In this document: positions 15,179 through 23,529 of the stretch, one piece after another
Position numbering within the stretch: position 1 is the first letter of the stretch
Layout: every line of letters starts with the position of its first letter
DNA from: Caulobacterales bacterium
Lineage (GTDB): Bacteria > Pseudomonadota > Alphaproteobacteria > Caulobacterales > Caulobacteraceae
Assembly (NCBI GenBank): GCA_019510435.1
Contig: JAEKKJ010000031.1
Location: 1-34,699 of the forward strand
Length of the DNA stretch: 34,699 nt
Reading direction: 5' to 3'
The notes under the pieces: generated by a model
Databases searched by the model: none
What the model was told of the DNA's origin: nothing
Seen by the model: the letters and a program-made list of their open reading frames with translations, nothing else
Program-made: the position numbers and the translations under genes

Positions 15179-16264
15179 ATGGCCAGGATTACGCTTCGAC
15201 AGCTTCTGGATCACGCCGCCGAGCAGGGCTACGGCGTGCCGGCGTTCAATATCAACAACATGGAGCAGGGGCTCGCCATCCTGGAGGCGGCCGACGCCAC
15301 CGACAGCCCGGTGATCATCCAGGCCAGCCGCGGCGCGCGCTCCTACGCCAACGACATCGTGCTGAAGCACCTGATCGACGCCCTGGCGGAGATGTATCCG
15401 CACATCCCGATCTGCATGCACCAGGACCACGGGAACAACGAGGCCACCTGCGCCACGGCGATCCAGTTCGGCTTCACCTCGGTGATGATGGACGGCTCGC
15501 TGAAGGCCGACGCCAAGACCCCCGCCGACTACGACTACAATGTCCGCGTCACCCGCAATGTGGTGGACATGGCCCACTGGGTCGGCGCCAGCGTCGAGGG
15601 CGAGCTGGGCGTGCTGGGCAGCCTCGAGACCGGCATGGGCGAGAAGGAAGACGGCCACGGCTTCGAGGGCAAGCTGGAACACGACCAGCTGCTGACCGAT
15701 CCCGACCAGGCCGTGGACTTCGTCAAGGCCACCGAGGTCGACGCCCTGGCCATCGCCATGGGCACCAGCCACGGCGCCTACAAGTTCACCCGCCGGCCCG
15801 ACGGCGACGTGCTGGCGATGAACGTGATCGAGGAGATCCACCGCCGCCTGCCCAACACCCACCTGGTGATGCACGGCTCGTCCTCGGTGCCGCAGGACCT
15901 GCAGGACATCATCAATCAGTACGGCGGCGAGATGCCCCAGACCTGGGGCGTGCCGATCGAGGAGATCCAGCGCGGCATCAAGCACGGCGTGCGCAAGATC
16001 AACATCGACACCGACAACCGCATGGCCATGACCGGCGCCATCCGGAAAGTCTTCGCCGAGAACCCCGGCGAGTTCGATCCGCGCAAGTACCTGAAGCCCG
16101 CCATGGAGGCGATGCGCGCGGTCTGCCGCCAGCGCTTCGAGGAGTTCGGCACGGCCGGCCAGGCCAGCAAGATCAAGCCGCTGCCGCTGTCGGCCATGGC
16201 CAAGCGCTACGCCGCCGGCGAGCTGGCCCCCAAGATCGGCGTCACGAAGGTCGCCGCGGAGTAG
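15179..16264 (+). CDS. fba: Fructose-bisphosphate aldolase, class II (CbbA/TIGR01521 type)
   Basis: A 361-residue zinc aldolase that joins or splits fructose 1,6-bisphosphate. Catalytic D83 and zinc ligand H84 lie in HQDHGNN. Further zinc ligands are H198 in GTSHGAYK and H232 in VMHGSSSVP. E142 lies in EGELG, and the phosphate-binding K-I-N-I-D-T-D-N-R is present. The length and the GSLETGMGEKEDGHGFEGKL loop fit the Calvin-cycle-like subgroup of class II enzymes. Start ATG 15179 follows AGGTGGGG; an upstream in-frame start lies inside pgk and reads low-complexity sequence. It is the last gene of gap-pgk-fba and abuts a convergent regulator gene four bases later, with no clear terminator between. 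Confidence 0.97.
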   Translation: MARITLRQLLDHAAEQGYGVPAFNINNMEQGLAILEAADATDSPVIIQASRGARSYANDIVLKHLIDALAEMYPHIPICMHQDHGNNEATCATAIQFGFTSVMMDGSLKADAKTPADYDYNVRVTRNVVDMAHWVGASVEGELGVLGSLETGMGEKEDGHGFEGKLEHDQLLTDPDQAVDFVKATEVDALAIAMGTSHGAYKFTRRPDGDVLAMNVIEEIHRRLPNTHLVMHGSSSVPQDLQDIINQYGGEMPQTWGVPIEEIQRGIKHGVRKINIDTDNRMAMTGAIRKVFAENPGEFDPRKYLKPAMEAMRAVCRQRFEEFGTAGQASKIKPLPLSAMAKRYAAGELAPKIGVTKVAAE

Positions 16265-16268
16265 GCGA

Positions 16269-16985
16269 CTAGCTCAGGAAGGCCGGCAGCGTGCGCCGCC
16301 TGGCGAGGGCCTCCAGCGCCACAGGATCGGTGACCGTCACCGTGCGATAGCCCGCGGTGATGATCCCTTGCGTCTCCAGCGTCCTCGCCGCGCGGTTGAG
16401 GGTCTGGCGCGAGACCCCGATCATCTCGGCAAGGGTTTCCTGCGATAGGCGCAGGTCGATCGTGACCCCGGCCGAGCTCCGGTGACCATGGGCTTGGGCC
16501 AGGCCCACCAGCCGCTGGGCCAGGCGGATCGCGACCGGCAGGTTCGCCGTGGTGACGATGTATTCCATTGCCCGGCGATACTGCTCGCAGACCAGCCGGG
16601 CGAAGGCGGCGTAGTGCTCGCGGCTGTCGGCCGTGAGCCGGTGGAAGGCCGCAGGCGTGAGGTGGAGAACGACGGCTCGGCCCACGGCGACGGCGTCGGA
16701 GGTCCGCGGCAGGCCGTCGATCATGGCCGCTTCGCCGAACCAGGCGCCCGGACTGGCGATCATGAGGAGCGCCGAGCGGCCCTCCGGCGTCGTCTGGATC
16801 ACGCGGATTTCGCCCGAGATCAGCGCGAACACGCCATTCGGCGGATCACCGGCGGCGTAGATCACCTCGTCGGTAAGCCGCCGGATGCGGCCCTGATCGA
16901 GGATCGATCGCGCCAGGCCCTCCGGCAGCGCCCGGAACCACGGGTTGCCGGCCAGGACTTCGGCCGTCGTCGGCTGCATCGCCAT
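16269..16985 (-). CDS. Crp/Fnr family transcriptional regulator
   Basis: A ~238-residue regulator with an N-terminal cyclic-nucleotide-like effector domain (about residues 16-127; GEIRVIQTTPEGR and GAWFGEAAMIDGLPRTSDAVA match the fold). A long dimer helix and a winged HTH follow (about 180-203, LSQETLAEMIGVSRQTLNRAA). There is no FNR cysteine cluster, so it is not an oxygen-sensing Fe-S type, and the effector is unknown. I use ATG 16985; ATG 16979 and a GTG at 17024 are alternatives, none with a clear ribosome site. A TTGACA at 17020-17015 could be a -35, which would exclude the GTG start. The gene is divergent from the ATP-grasp gene and a likely regulator of it and of itself. Confidence 0.9.
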   Translation of the reverse strand: MAMQPTTAEVLAGNPWFRALPEGLARSILDQGRIRRLTDEVIYAAGDPPNGVFALISGEIRVIQTTPEGRSALLMIASPGAWFGEAAMIDGLPRTSDAVAVGRAVVLHLTPAAFHRLTADSREHYAAFARLVCEQYRRAMEYIVTTANLPVAIRLAQRLVGLAQAHGHRSSAGVTIDLRLSQETLAEMIGVSRQTLNRAARTLETQGIITAGYRTVTVTDPVALEALARRRTLPAFLS

Positions 16986-17025
16986 TCGCGACGGTCGGTC
17001 GGATGAAGTGAGATTGTCAACCACG

Positions 17026-17052
17026 CGACAGTCTTGGGGCCGGTCCGACAGT
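17026..17052. promoter_or_regulatory. Direct repeat CGACAGT in the Crp/ATP-grasp divergent gap
   Basis: CGACAGT occurs at 17026-17032 and 17046-17052, exactly 20 bases apart, about two helical turns. Nearby, TGTC (17017-17020) and GACA (17027-17030) form a short inverted pair. This could be a binding site for the adjacent regulator, but it is not the classical Crp/Fnr TGTGA or TTGAT palindrome. Confidence 0.3.
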
Positions 17053-17081
17053 AGGCCAGGGCCGAACCTGCGGAGCCGACC

Positions 17082-18332
17082 ATGTCAGACGCCAGAGACC
17101 CGTCGCGTCCGCGCATCCTGCTCACGGAAGGCTCCAGCCTGTCAGCGCGGGAGACCATCACCGCGCTTGGGCTCGCCGGCCATCGGGTAGAGCTGGTCTC
17201 CAGCGAGGCGGCCTGCCTCGGGCGGTTCTCGCGCTTCGTGCGTCATGTCCACCCCGCCCCGCCCTGCGGCGAGGACCCCGAGGGATATCTGGCAGCCGTC
17301 CTGGGGGTGGTGACGCGGGCGGAGATCGACGTCCTGATGCCGGTGCACGAGCAGGCCTATCTCCTCGCGGCGGCGCGCCATCGCCTGCCGGAGACGCTCG
17401 GCATCGCGCTCGCTGACTTCGAGGCGTTCGAGCAGGTGCAGAGCAAGACTGGCCTGGCCCGGCTCCTCGCCCGGCTGGACGTTCCACAGCCGGCCACAGA
17501 GGTCGTCTTCTCGCCGGCGGGGCTCGCGGCCCGGCGGGATTTTCCGCTCTACGTGAAGGCGCCCTTCGGCACCGCCAGCGGCGGCGTGTGGCGGGTTGAG
17601 GACGCCATCCACGGCGCCGACGTGGCCCGCGAGCTGGATCGGCGCGGCCTCTTCCAAGACGGCGTCGTCGTCCAGACGGCCCTCGACGGGCCGTTGGAGC
17701 GCGCCCAGGCGGTGTTCGACCACGGCCGGCTCGTGGCCTTCCACAGCTACCGCCAGATCGCGGCCGGACCGGGCGGCGGCGACGTGCTGAAGGTGAGCGT
17801 CAGCTGTCCTGCGGCCCAGGCCCACGTGGCGCGGATTGGCCGCGCGCTTCGATGGCGCGGCGCACTGTCCTTCGACTACATCGCCGATGCGGCGAGCGGC
17901 GCGCCGGCCTTCATCGACGCCAACCCGCGACTGGTGGAGCCGATGAACGCCTGGTTCAGCGGCGTGGACCTGGCCGGCGCGCTCCTGCGGGTCTCGCTCG
18001 GGGAGGCGCCGCCTGCGCAACCCCAGGCGCGGGAGGGCGTGGTGACCCGCCTCGGGCTGATGGGCCTGATGGATGCAGCGTCGCGGCGTGGCCGGCGCAG
18101 CGATGTCCTTCGTGAGCTGGCGCTGCTGGCCGGCGGTGCGGGCCGCTATGGCGGATCGATCGAGGAGTTGGTTCCCTTGGGAACCGATCTGCTCTGCATG
18201 GCCCCGCTCGCCGTCGTCCTCGGCAGATTGCTGTGGTCGCCAGGGTCGGCCTCGGCGCTTTCGCGCGGCGCCGTCGAGGCCTACAGCCTGACGCCGGCGG
18301 CGATCGAACGCGTGCGCGGCTGGCGCGCCTAG
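17082..18332 (+). CDS. Orphan ATP-grasp ligase
   Basis: A 416-residue ATP-grasp superfamily protein, a family that joins a carboxylate to an amine or thiol through an acyl-phosphate. The N-terminal pre-ATP-grasp fold reads RILLTEGSSLSARETITALGLAGHRVELVSS. The ATP-grasp core has K159 in FPLYVKAPFGTASGG, D265 in LSFDYIAD and D279-N281 in FIDANPRLVEP, the Mg-binding strand; E is usual where D279 stands. A C-terminal ~100-residue segment is helical and unassigned. It resembles stand-alone carboxylate-amine ligases of natural-product or cell-wall type, but no biosynthetic partner lies nearby. CGGAG six bases before the ATG fixes the start. It is transcribed divergently from the Crp/Fnr gene. The substrate is unknown. 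Confidence 0.78.
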   Translation: MSDARDPSRPRILLTEGSSLSARETITALGLAGHRVELVSSEAACLGRFSRFVRHVHPAPPCGEDPEGYLAAVLGVVTRAEIDVLMPVHEQAYLLAAARHRLPETLGIALADFEAFEQVQSKTGLARLLARLDVPQPATEVVFSPAGLAARRDFPLYVKAPFGTASGGVWRVEDAIHGADVARELDRRGLFQDGVVVQTALDGPLERAQAVFDHGRLVAFHSYRQIAAGPGGGDVLKVSVSCPAAQAHVARIGRALRWRGALSFDYIADAASGAPAFIDANPRLVEPMNAWFSGVDLAGALLRVSLGEAPPAQPQAREGVVTRLGLMGLMDAASRRGRRSDVLRELALLAGGAGRYGGSIEELVPLGTDLLCMAPLAVVLGRLLWSPGSASALSRGAVEAYSLTPAAIERVRGWRA

Positions 18333-18371
18333 GCGCCGGGGCAGACATCGGACTGCGACCTCAAGATCCCG

Positions 18372-18418
18372 TCCTGGGCGCCTTGATCCGAGCGGCCCAG
18401 GATGAACGGGCCCGTTCA
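18372..18418. repeat. Two palindromes between the convergent ATP-grasp and redoxin genes
   Basis: TCCTGGGC (18372-18379) and GCCCAGGA (18395-18402) form an 8-bp inverted repeat with a 15-base loop. Directly after it, TGAACGGGCCCGTTCA (18403-18418) is a perfect 16-base palindrome that includes the redoxin stop codon. They could terminate transcription in both directions, but neither has a T-run. The remaining bases from 18333 hold nothing else I can support. Confidence 0.6.
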
Positions 18419-19462
18419 GGCCGGCGAAGGCTTGCGCGGCGCAACCACGGCCAGGGCGGCCTGCAGCCCGCTGGCGCCGTCCACCCGCTTCACGATCCGC
18501 CCGCGCGCATCGAGCAGGATCACCGCCGGCACGCCGCTGACGCCGAAGGCGCGGAAGAGGTCGCCGGTCTCGTCCAGCGTGAGCGGGACCTGGGTGGCGG
18601 TGGTCTTGCGGTAGCCGGCAAGTTCGTCGCGGGTCGCCCAGAGGCCCATGGCCACCCCCAGCACCCGCACCCCGCCGCCGCGCGCGTGGGCCTCCATGGT
18701 CTCGCGCACCTCGCGGCAGGCGGCGCCGGTCTCCGGCTGGGTCTTGGCGAGGTAGGTCTCGCACCAGGGCGAGAAGAAGACGAGCGCGGTCGGGCGCGCG
18801 CCGGCGGGATCGCGCATCGCGAAGGCCGGGCCGTCCAGGGTGCGCGGCGCCAGGGCGGGGGCCAGGTCGCCGGTGCGATAGACCTTCGCCGCCTGCGCCT
18901 GCGGATGCCGCGGGTCCGGCGCGCCGGTCTCGGCCCGCGCGGTCTTGAGGGCCGCGTCCAGCCGCGCGTCGGCCAGGTGGCCCACATAGAGGATCCGCCC
19001 GTCGCGCCCGATCACCACATGCTGCGGCGTCACCCGCAGGTTCAGCGCCTTGGCGAGCCGGCCGTCGTCCACCGCCATGGGCACGGTCAGGTTCAGCTTC
19101 TGGCGATAGGCCCGCACCTTGTCGGCGGAGTCGGCGAAGCCGGTGTCCACGGCCAGCACCTCCAGGTCCGACCCGGCGGCCCGGTAGGTCGCCTCCAGGT
19201 GCGGCATCTGCTCGCGGCACGGCGCGCACCAGGTGGCCCAGAACTTCAGATAGACCGCCTTCTTGCCGTACAGCTTGCCGAGGTCGACCGTGCGCCCGTC
19301 CAGGGTGGTGATCTTCAGGCGCGGCGCCGGCTGGCCGATCAGGGCGCGGCCCGCCTGTTCGGCCAGGTCCTGGCCGGTGTCGGCCCGGGCGGCTGGCCCG
19401 AACGCTGTGGTAGCGCCGAAGGCGAAGGCCAGGGTCAGGACCAGGGTGGTCAGCGCACGCAT
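18416..19462 (-). CDS. Exported protein with two tandem thioredoxin-like domains (TlpA-like)
   Basis: A 348-residue periplasmic redoxin. Residues 1-27 are a Sec signal peptide ending FGPAARA. Domain 1 (about 40-170) is TlpA/ResA-like with the active-site W-C-A-P-C (C79/C82) and a cis-proline loop VTPQHVV. Domain 2 (about 200-340) repeats the fold, ending VSGVPAVILLDARGRIV. Its active site reads P-W-C-E-T-Y, so only C234 remains and the second cysteine is lost; C249 could be an alternative partner. Domain 1 probably reduces or exchanges disulfides, as in cytochrome c maturation. Domain 2 may bind substrate or act through one cysteine. GGAGG seven bases upstream fixes the start at 19462. It is divergent from the MocR gene. 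Confidence 0.87.
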   Translation of the reverse strand: MRALTTLVLTLAFAFGATTAFGPAARADTGQDLAEQAGRALIGQPAPRLKITTLDGRTVDLGKLYGKKAVYLKFWATWCAPCREQMPHLEATYRAAGSDLEVLAVDTGFADSADKVRAYRQKLNLTVPMAVDDGRLAKALNLRVTPQHVVIGRDGRILYVGHLADARLDAALKTARAETGAPDPRHPQAQAAKVYRTGDLAPALAPRTLDGPAFAMRDPAGARPTALVFFSPWCETYLAKTQPETGAACREVRETMEAHARGGGVRVLGVAMGLWATRDELAGYRKTTATQVPLTLDETGDLFRAFGVSGVPAVILLDARGRIVKRVDGASGLQAALAVVAPRKPSPA

Positions 19463-19639
19463 GGGAAAGCCTCCAACAGGCGGCTGGTTTGGCCCGCGAC
19501 GCGGACTGGCGGAAAGGTCCGTTCCGTGGAAACTCAGGGGCGCCAATTTCGGATTGGCCCGCCGGAAATCGCCCGAAGCGGTCCTTCAGGCGGACCGTTC
19601 GCCCGGGGCATCGATCGGCGGACTGGGCATGGAGATGGG

Positions 19640-21076
19640 ATGGCGCGCGATCCGGTGTTCGAGCTCGACCTCACCCTGCCGCCGCCGGGCGCGCGGACGC
19701 GGGTGCGCGACCTGCATGGGCAACTCCGCGCCGCCATCTTCGACGGGCGGCTGAAGCCCGGGCTGCAGGTGCCGCCTAGTCGCGCGCTGGCGTCCAGGCT
19801 CGCGGTCTCCCGCAACACGGTGGTCTCGGTCTACGAGCTGCTGCTGGCGGAGGGCTACCTCGTGGCCCGGACCGGCTCGGGCACCTATGTGGGCGAGGTC
19901 TCACGGCCAGGCTCCGCCACCCCACCAGCGGCGGCCAGCGCCGCCGATCCGCGCCTTGCGCCTGCGTGGCGGGACATTCGTGCGCAGCGCGCGCTGCGAC
20001 CGTCCTTCGCCTTCGACTTCGCCCTGGGCCTGCCCGAGGTCAGCCTCGCCCCGTTCGACGTCTGGCGGCAGCTCGCCAACCGCGCGCTGCGCGCGACCGC
20101 GCGCCGCGCCGCCGCCTATCTGGAGGCCGAGGGCCGCCCGGCCTTGCGCGAAGCTGTGGCGCGCCATGCGGCCTTCGCCCGCGCCGTCGCCTGCACGCCG
20201 GACTCAGTGCTGATCACCAGCGGCGCCCAGCAGGCCTTCGACCTGCTGGCGCGCGTCCTGGTGACCCCGGGCGAGACCGTGGTGGCGGTGGAGGACCCGG
20301 GCTATGCCCCGGTGCGGGCCCCGTTCGCGCGGCTTGGGGCGATCGTGCGCCCCACGCCCGTGGACGACGAGGGGCTGGTGGTGGACGCCTTGGCCCCCGA
20401 CACCCGGGTGGTCTGCGTGACGCCGTCGCACCAGTTCCCGCTGGGCGTGCCCATGTCGCCGGCCCGCCGCGCCGCCCTGCTGGCCTTCGCCGCCCGTCAC
20501 GGCGCCGTGGTGGTGGAAGACGACTACGATGGCGAGTTCCGCTTCGACGGGCGGCCGCTGGACGCCCTGCAGACCCTCGACCGGCACGCCTGCGTCGCCT
20601 ACGTCGGCACCTTCTCCAAGAGCCTCTTCCCGGGCCTGCGGCTGGGCTATGTGGTGGCGCCGGACTGGGCGCGCGCCGCCCTCGCCGAGGCCAAGCGCAT
20701 CGCCGACGGCCGCACGCCCACCGACACCCAGGAGACCCTGGCCGCCTTCATCGCCGAGGGCCACCTGGCGCGGCACGTGCGGCGCATGCGCAAGGTCTAC
20801 GGCGAGCGCCGCAACCGGCTGATGGAGGCCCTCACCCGCCAGATGCCCGGCCGGCTGCTGCCCGCGGTGGCCGGCCTGCACCTGGCCATCGAGCTGCCGC
20901 CGGACATCGACGCGACGGCCCTATCGGTGCGGGCCGAGCGCGCGGGCATCGCGGTCGCGCCGCTCTCGCGGTTCCATGCCGGCGGCGGCGTCCGCAACGG
21001 CCTGGCCTTCGGCTACGGCGTCGTCGATCCGCGCCGCATCGACGATGGAATCCGCCACCTCGCAGGGCTCGTCTAA
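19640..21076 (+). CDS. MocR-type (GntR/aminotransferase) transcriptional regulator
   Basis: A 478-residue MocR-family regulator: an N-terminal winged HTH of the GntR type joined to a fold-type I aminotransferase domain that binds PLP but usually does not catalyse. The HTH (about 18-85) has the expected QVPPSRALASRLAVSRNTVVSVYELL and the wing GTGSGTYV. The PLP domain (about 120-478) has EDPGY, HQFPLGVPMSPARR, the cofactor strand VVEDDYDGEF and the Schiff-base lysine K327 in TFSKSLFPGLRLGY. I start at ATG 19640, preceded by GGAG; the frame is open far upstream across other genes and should be ignored. The 3' end overlaps the convergent transporter by four bases. The target may be the divergent redoxin gene or itself; no vitamin B6 gene is adjacent. 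Confidence 0.93.
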   Translation: MARDPVFELDLTLPPPGARTRVRDLHGQLRAAIFDGRLKPGLQVPPSRALASRLAVSRNTVVSVYELLLAEGYLVARTGSGTYVGEVSRPGSATPPAAASAADPRLAPAWRDIRAQRALRPSFAFDFALGLPEVSLAPFDVWRQLANRALRATARRAAAYLEAEGRPALREAVARHAAFARAVACTPDSVLITSGAQQAFDLLARVLVTPGETVVAVEDPGYAPVRAPFARLGAIVRPTPVDDEGLVVDALAPDTRVVCVTPSHQFPLGVPMSPARRAALLAFAARHGAVVVEDDYDGEFRFDGRPLDALQTLDRHACVAYVGTFSKSLFPGLRLGYVVAPDWARAALAEAKRIADGRTPTDTQETLAAFIAEGHLARHVRRMRKVYGERRNRLMEALTRQMPGRLLPAVAGLHLAIELPPDIDATALSVRAERAGIAVAPLSRFHAGGGVRNGLAFGYGVVDPRRIDDGIRHLAGLV

Positions 21077-22731
21077 GCCTCGATGGCCGCGCCGTTCATT
21101 TCCTTGACCCACAGCGCGCCGGCGACCGCACAGACCGCCGAGACCACCACCGGGTACCAGAGCCCGAAGTAGATATCGCCGCTGGCCGCCACCATGGCGA
21201 AGGCGGTGGTGGGCAGGAAGCCGCCCAGCCAGCCCACGCCCAGGTGGTAGGGGATCGACATCGAGGTGTAGCGCACCCGCGCCGGGAACATCTCCACCAG
21301 CGCCGCGGCGATCGGCCCGTAGGCCATGGTCGCGTAGATCACCAGCAGGAACAGCAGACCCACCACCATGGGCTTGTTCATCCGCCCCGGGTCGGCCTTG
21401 AGGGGATAGCCCACGGCCTTGAGGTTGGCGGCGAGACCCTTGGTCCAGGCCTCCTTGGCGGTCTTGAACTCGGCCTTGGCGACGCCCGCGCCGTCGACGC
21501 TGGCGATCTCCTTCGCCCCGATGCGGATCCGCGCGGGGGCGCCGGCGGGCGCGGCCTGGTTCACGTAGGAGACCCCCGCGTTGGCGAGCGCCGACTTGGC
21601 CACGTCGCAGCCGCTGGAGAAGGTCTGCTTGCCCACCGGGTCGAACTGGAAGTGGCAGGTGGCCGGGTCAGCGATGACCACTACGGGTGCGCGCCGCGTG
21701 GCCGCCGCCAGGTCCGGGTTAGCCGCCTCGGTCAGGCCGTGGAAGATCGGGAAGTAGGTGAGGACCGCCAGGGCGCAGCCGCCCAGGATGATCGGCTTGC
21801 GGCCCACCTTGTCCGACAGCCAGCCGAAGATGACGAAGAAGGGCGTGCCCAGCGCCAGGGCCACGGCCGTCAAGGTGTTGGCCAGGGCGCCGTCCACCTT
21901 GAGCATCTTCTCGAGGAAGAAGAGGGCGTAGAACTGGCTGCAGTACCAGACCACCGCCTGGCCCGCGACCATGCCCACCAGGGCCTGCAGCATCAGCTTC
22001 AGGTTCGGCCAGTCGCCCAGGCTCTCGGCCAGCGGGCGCTTGGACTGCCGGCCCTCGGCGACCATCTGCCGGAACACCGGGCTCTCGTTGAGCCGCAGCC
22101 GGATCCAGAGCGAGACGCCCAGGAGCACGATCGACAGCAGGAACGGCACGCGCCAGGCCCAGGCCTTGAAGGCGTCCTCGCCCGTGCGGCTGCGCACCAC
22201 CAGGATCACCATCAGCGACAGGAAGAGGCCGAAGGTGGCGGTGGTCTGGATCCAGCCGGTGTAGAGCCCGCGCTTTCCGGGCGGCGCATGCTCGGCCACA
22301 TAGATCGCCGCGCCCCCATACTCCCCGCCCAGCGCCAGGCCCTGGGCCAGGCGCAGGGTGATCAGGAGGATCGGGGCCGCGACGCCTATCTTCGCATAGG
22401 CCGGCAGCAGGCCCACCGCGAAGGTCGAGAGCCCCATGATCAGCATGGTGACCAGGAAGGTGTTCTTGCGGCCCCAGAGGTCGCCCAGGCGGCCGAACAC
22501 CACCGCCCCCAGCGGCCGCACCGCGAAGCCGGCTGCAAACGCCAGCAGGGCGAAGATGTAGCCGGTGACCTCGTTCACGCCGGAGAAGAAGTGCTGCGTG
22601 ATGAAGCCCGCCAGCGAGCCGTAGAGGAAGAAGTCGTACCACTCGAAGACCGTGCCCACCGACGCGCCCGCGATCACTGTCACGGTCCCGCCGGTCCGCG
22701 CCGGGGCGCCGACCTCCGCCACTGCCGCCAT
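21073..22731 (-). CDS. MFS transporter, metabolite:H+ symporter (MHS) family
   Basis: A 552-residue 12-helix inner-membrane transporter of the MHS branch (ProP, KgtP, ShiA relatives). Typical motifs are GTVFEWYDFFLYG near residue 26, the loop-2 motif FGRLGDLWGRKNT (79-91), GLALGGEYGGAAIYVAEHAP and the repeated loop-8 motif GWLSDKVGRKP (303-313). It is longer than usual (about 430-450) because of a ~115-residue insertion (about 336-450) between helices 8 and 9. By topology this would face the periplasm. The insert contains C359 and C375, a possible disulfide. Substrate is likely an organic acid, amino acid or osmolyte; it cannot be named. GGAGG seven bases before the ATG supports the start. 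Confidence 0.92.
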   Translation of the reverse strand: MAAVAEVGAPARTGGTVTVIAGASVGTVFEWYDFFLYGSLAGFITQHFFSGVNEVTGYIFALLAFAAGFAVRPLGAVVFGRLGDLWGRKNTFLVTMLIMGLSTFAVGLLPAYAKIGVAAPILLITLRLAQGLALGGEYGGAAIYVAEHAPPGKRGLYTGWIQTTATFGLFLSLMVILVVRSRTGEDAFKAWAWRVPFLLSIVLLGVSLWIRLRLNESPVFRQMVAEGRQSKRPLAESLGDWPNLKLMLQALVGMVAGQAVVWYCSQFYALFFLEKMLKVDGALANTLTAVALALGTPFFVIFGWLSDKVGRKPIILGGCALAVLTYFPIFHGLTEAANPDLAAATRRAPVVVIADPATCHFQFDPVGKQTFSSGCDVAKSALANAGVSYVNQAAPAGAPARIRIGAKEIASVDGAGVAKAEFKTAKEAWTKGLAANLKAVGYPLKADPGRMNKPMVVGLLFLLVIYATMAYGPIAAALVEMFPARVRYTSMSIPYHLGVGWLGGFLPTTAFAMVAASGDIYFGLWYPVVVSAVCAVAGALWVKEMNGAAIEA

Positions 22732-22873
22732 TCATGCCTCCCGCTATCGTTGGGCAGGACGGTAGGCGGGCCCGGGCGTTCCAGGCAATGGCTCCTCTAC
22801 GAGGGCGCGCCGTCGCGCGGGCCATTCAGCCGACCCGTCTTGAAGCGACCGCCCAGATAGGGTCCAAGGCGGC

Positions 22874-23524
22874 ATGGCCACGCCCGCCTGCCGCCTCTAC
22901 CTGATCACCCCGCCGCGCCTGGATGACCTGGCCGGCTTCGGCCATGTGCTGGCCCAGGCCCTGGACGCCGGCGACGTCGCCGCGCTGCAGATCCGGCTCA
23001 AGGACGTGGAGGACGCGATCGTCGCCGCGGCCGTGGATGCGCTACTGCCCATCGCCGCGGCTCGCGGCGTGGCGGTGATCCTCAACGACCGGCCGGACCT
23101 GGCCGCACGCCTGGGCTGCGACGGCGTGCACATCGGCCAGGAGGACGCGTCCTATGCGGAGGCCCGCCGGCTCATGGGCAAGGACCGGATGGTCGGGATC
23201 ACCTGCCATGACAGCCGCCACCTGGCGATGGAGGCCGCGGAGGCCGGCGCCGACTACGTGGCCTTCGGCGCCTTCTTCCCGACCGCCACCAAGGACGCCC
23301 CGACCCGGGCCGACCCCGAGATCCTGACCATCTGGCAGGAGACCATGGAGGTCCCCTGCGTCGCCATCGGCGGGATCACGGTGGAGACAGCGCGGGAGAT
23401 CGCCCGCGCCGGGGCGGACTTCATCGCCGTCGCGGCGGGGGTCTGGAGCCACGGCGAGGGGCCTGCCGCGGGCGTGAAGGCGCTCAACGCGGAGATCGCC
23501 GCGGGCGTGGCGGAGCGCAGCTGA
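22874..23524 (+). CDS. thiE: Thiamine-phosphate synthase
   Basis: A 216-residue TIM-barrel enzyme that couples the pyrimidine (HMP-PP) and thiazole (THZ-P) halves into thiamine phosphate. The phosphate/Mg residues are visible: R41 and K43 in LQIRLKD, N71-D72 in ILNDRPDLA, the DGVHIGQED motif (83-91), FFPTATKDAP (135-144) and VPCVAIGGIT near 160-170. The classical L-R-E-K-D is modified to I-R-L-K-D, keeping the charged residues. This fits the alphaproteobacterial ThiE group that often stands apart from other thi genes, as here. AAGG lies about seven bases before ATG 22874. It supplies the cofactor needed by transketolase in this window, though no regulatory link is visible and no TPP riboswitch precedes it. 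Confidence 0.94.
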   Translation: MATPACRLYLITPPRLDDLAGFGHVLAQALDAGDVAALQIRLKDVEDAIVAAAVDALLPIAAARGVAVILNDRPDLAARLGCDGVHIGQEDASYAEARRLMGKDRMVGITCHDSRHLAMEAAEAGADYVAFGAFFPTATKDAPTRADPEILTIWQETMEVPCVAIGGITVETAREIARAGADFIAVAAGVWSHGEGPAAGVKALNAEIAAGVAERS

Positions 23525-23529
23525 GTCCG

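Noticed and set aside
18233..19639. Upstream extension of the MocR reading frame
   Set aside because: The frame is open by chance across the ATP-grasp end and the antisense of the redoxin; the conserved HTH begins only after ATG 19640, which has its own ribosome site.
22732..22873. TPP riboswitch before thiE
   Set aside because: I could not find the conserved CTGAGA and ACCTGA-type thi-box elements in the gap.
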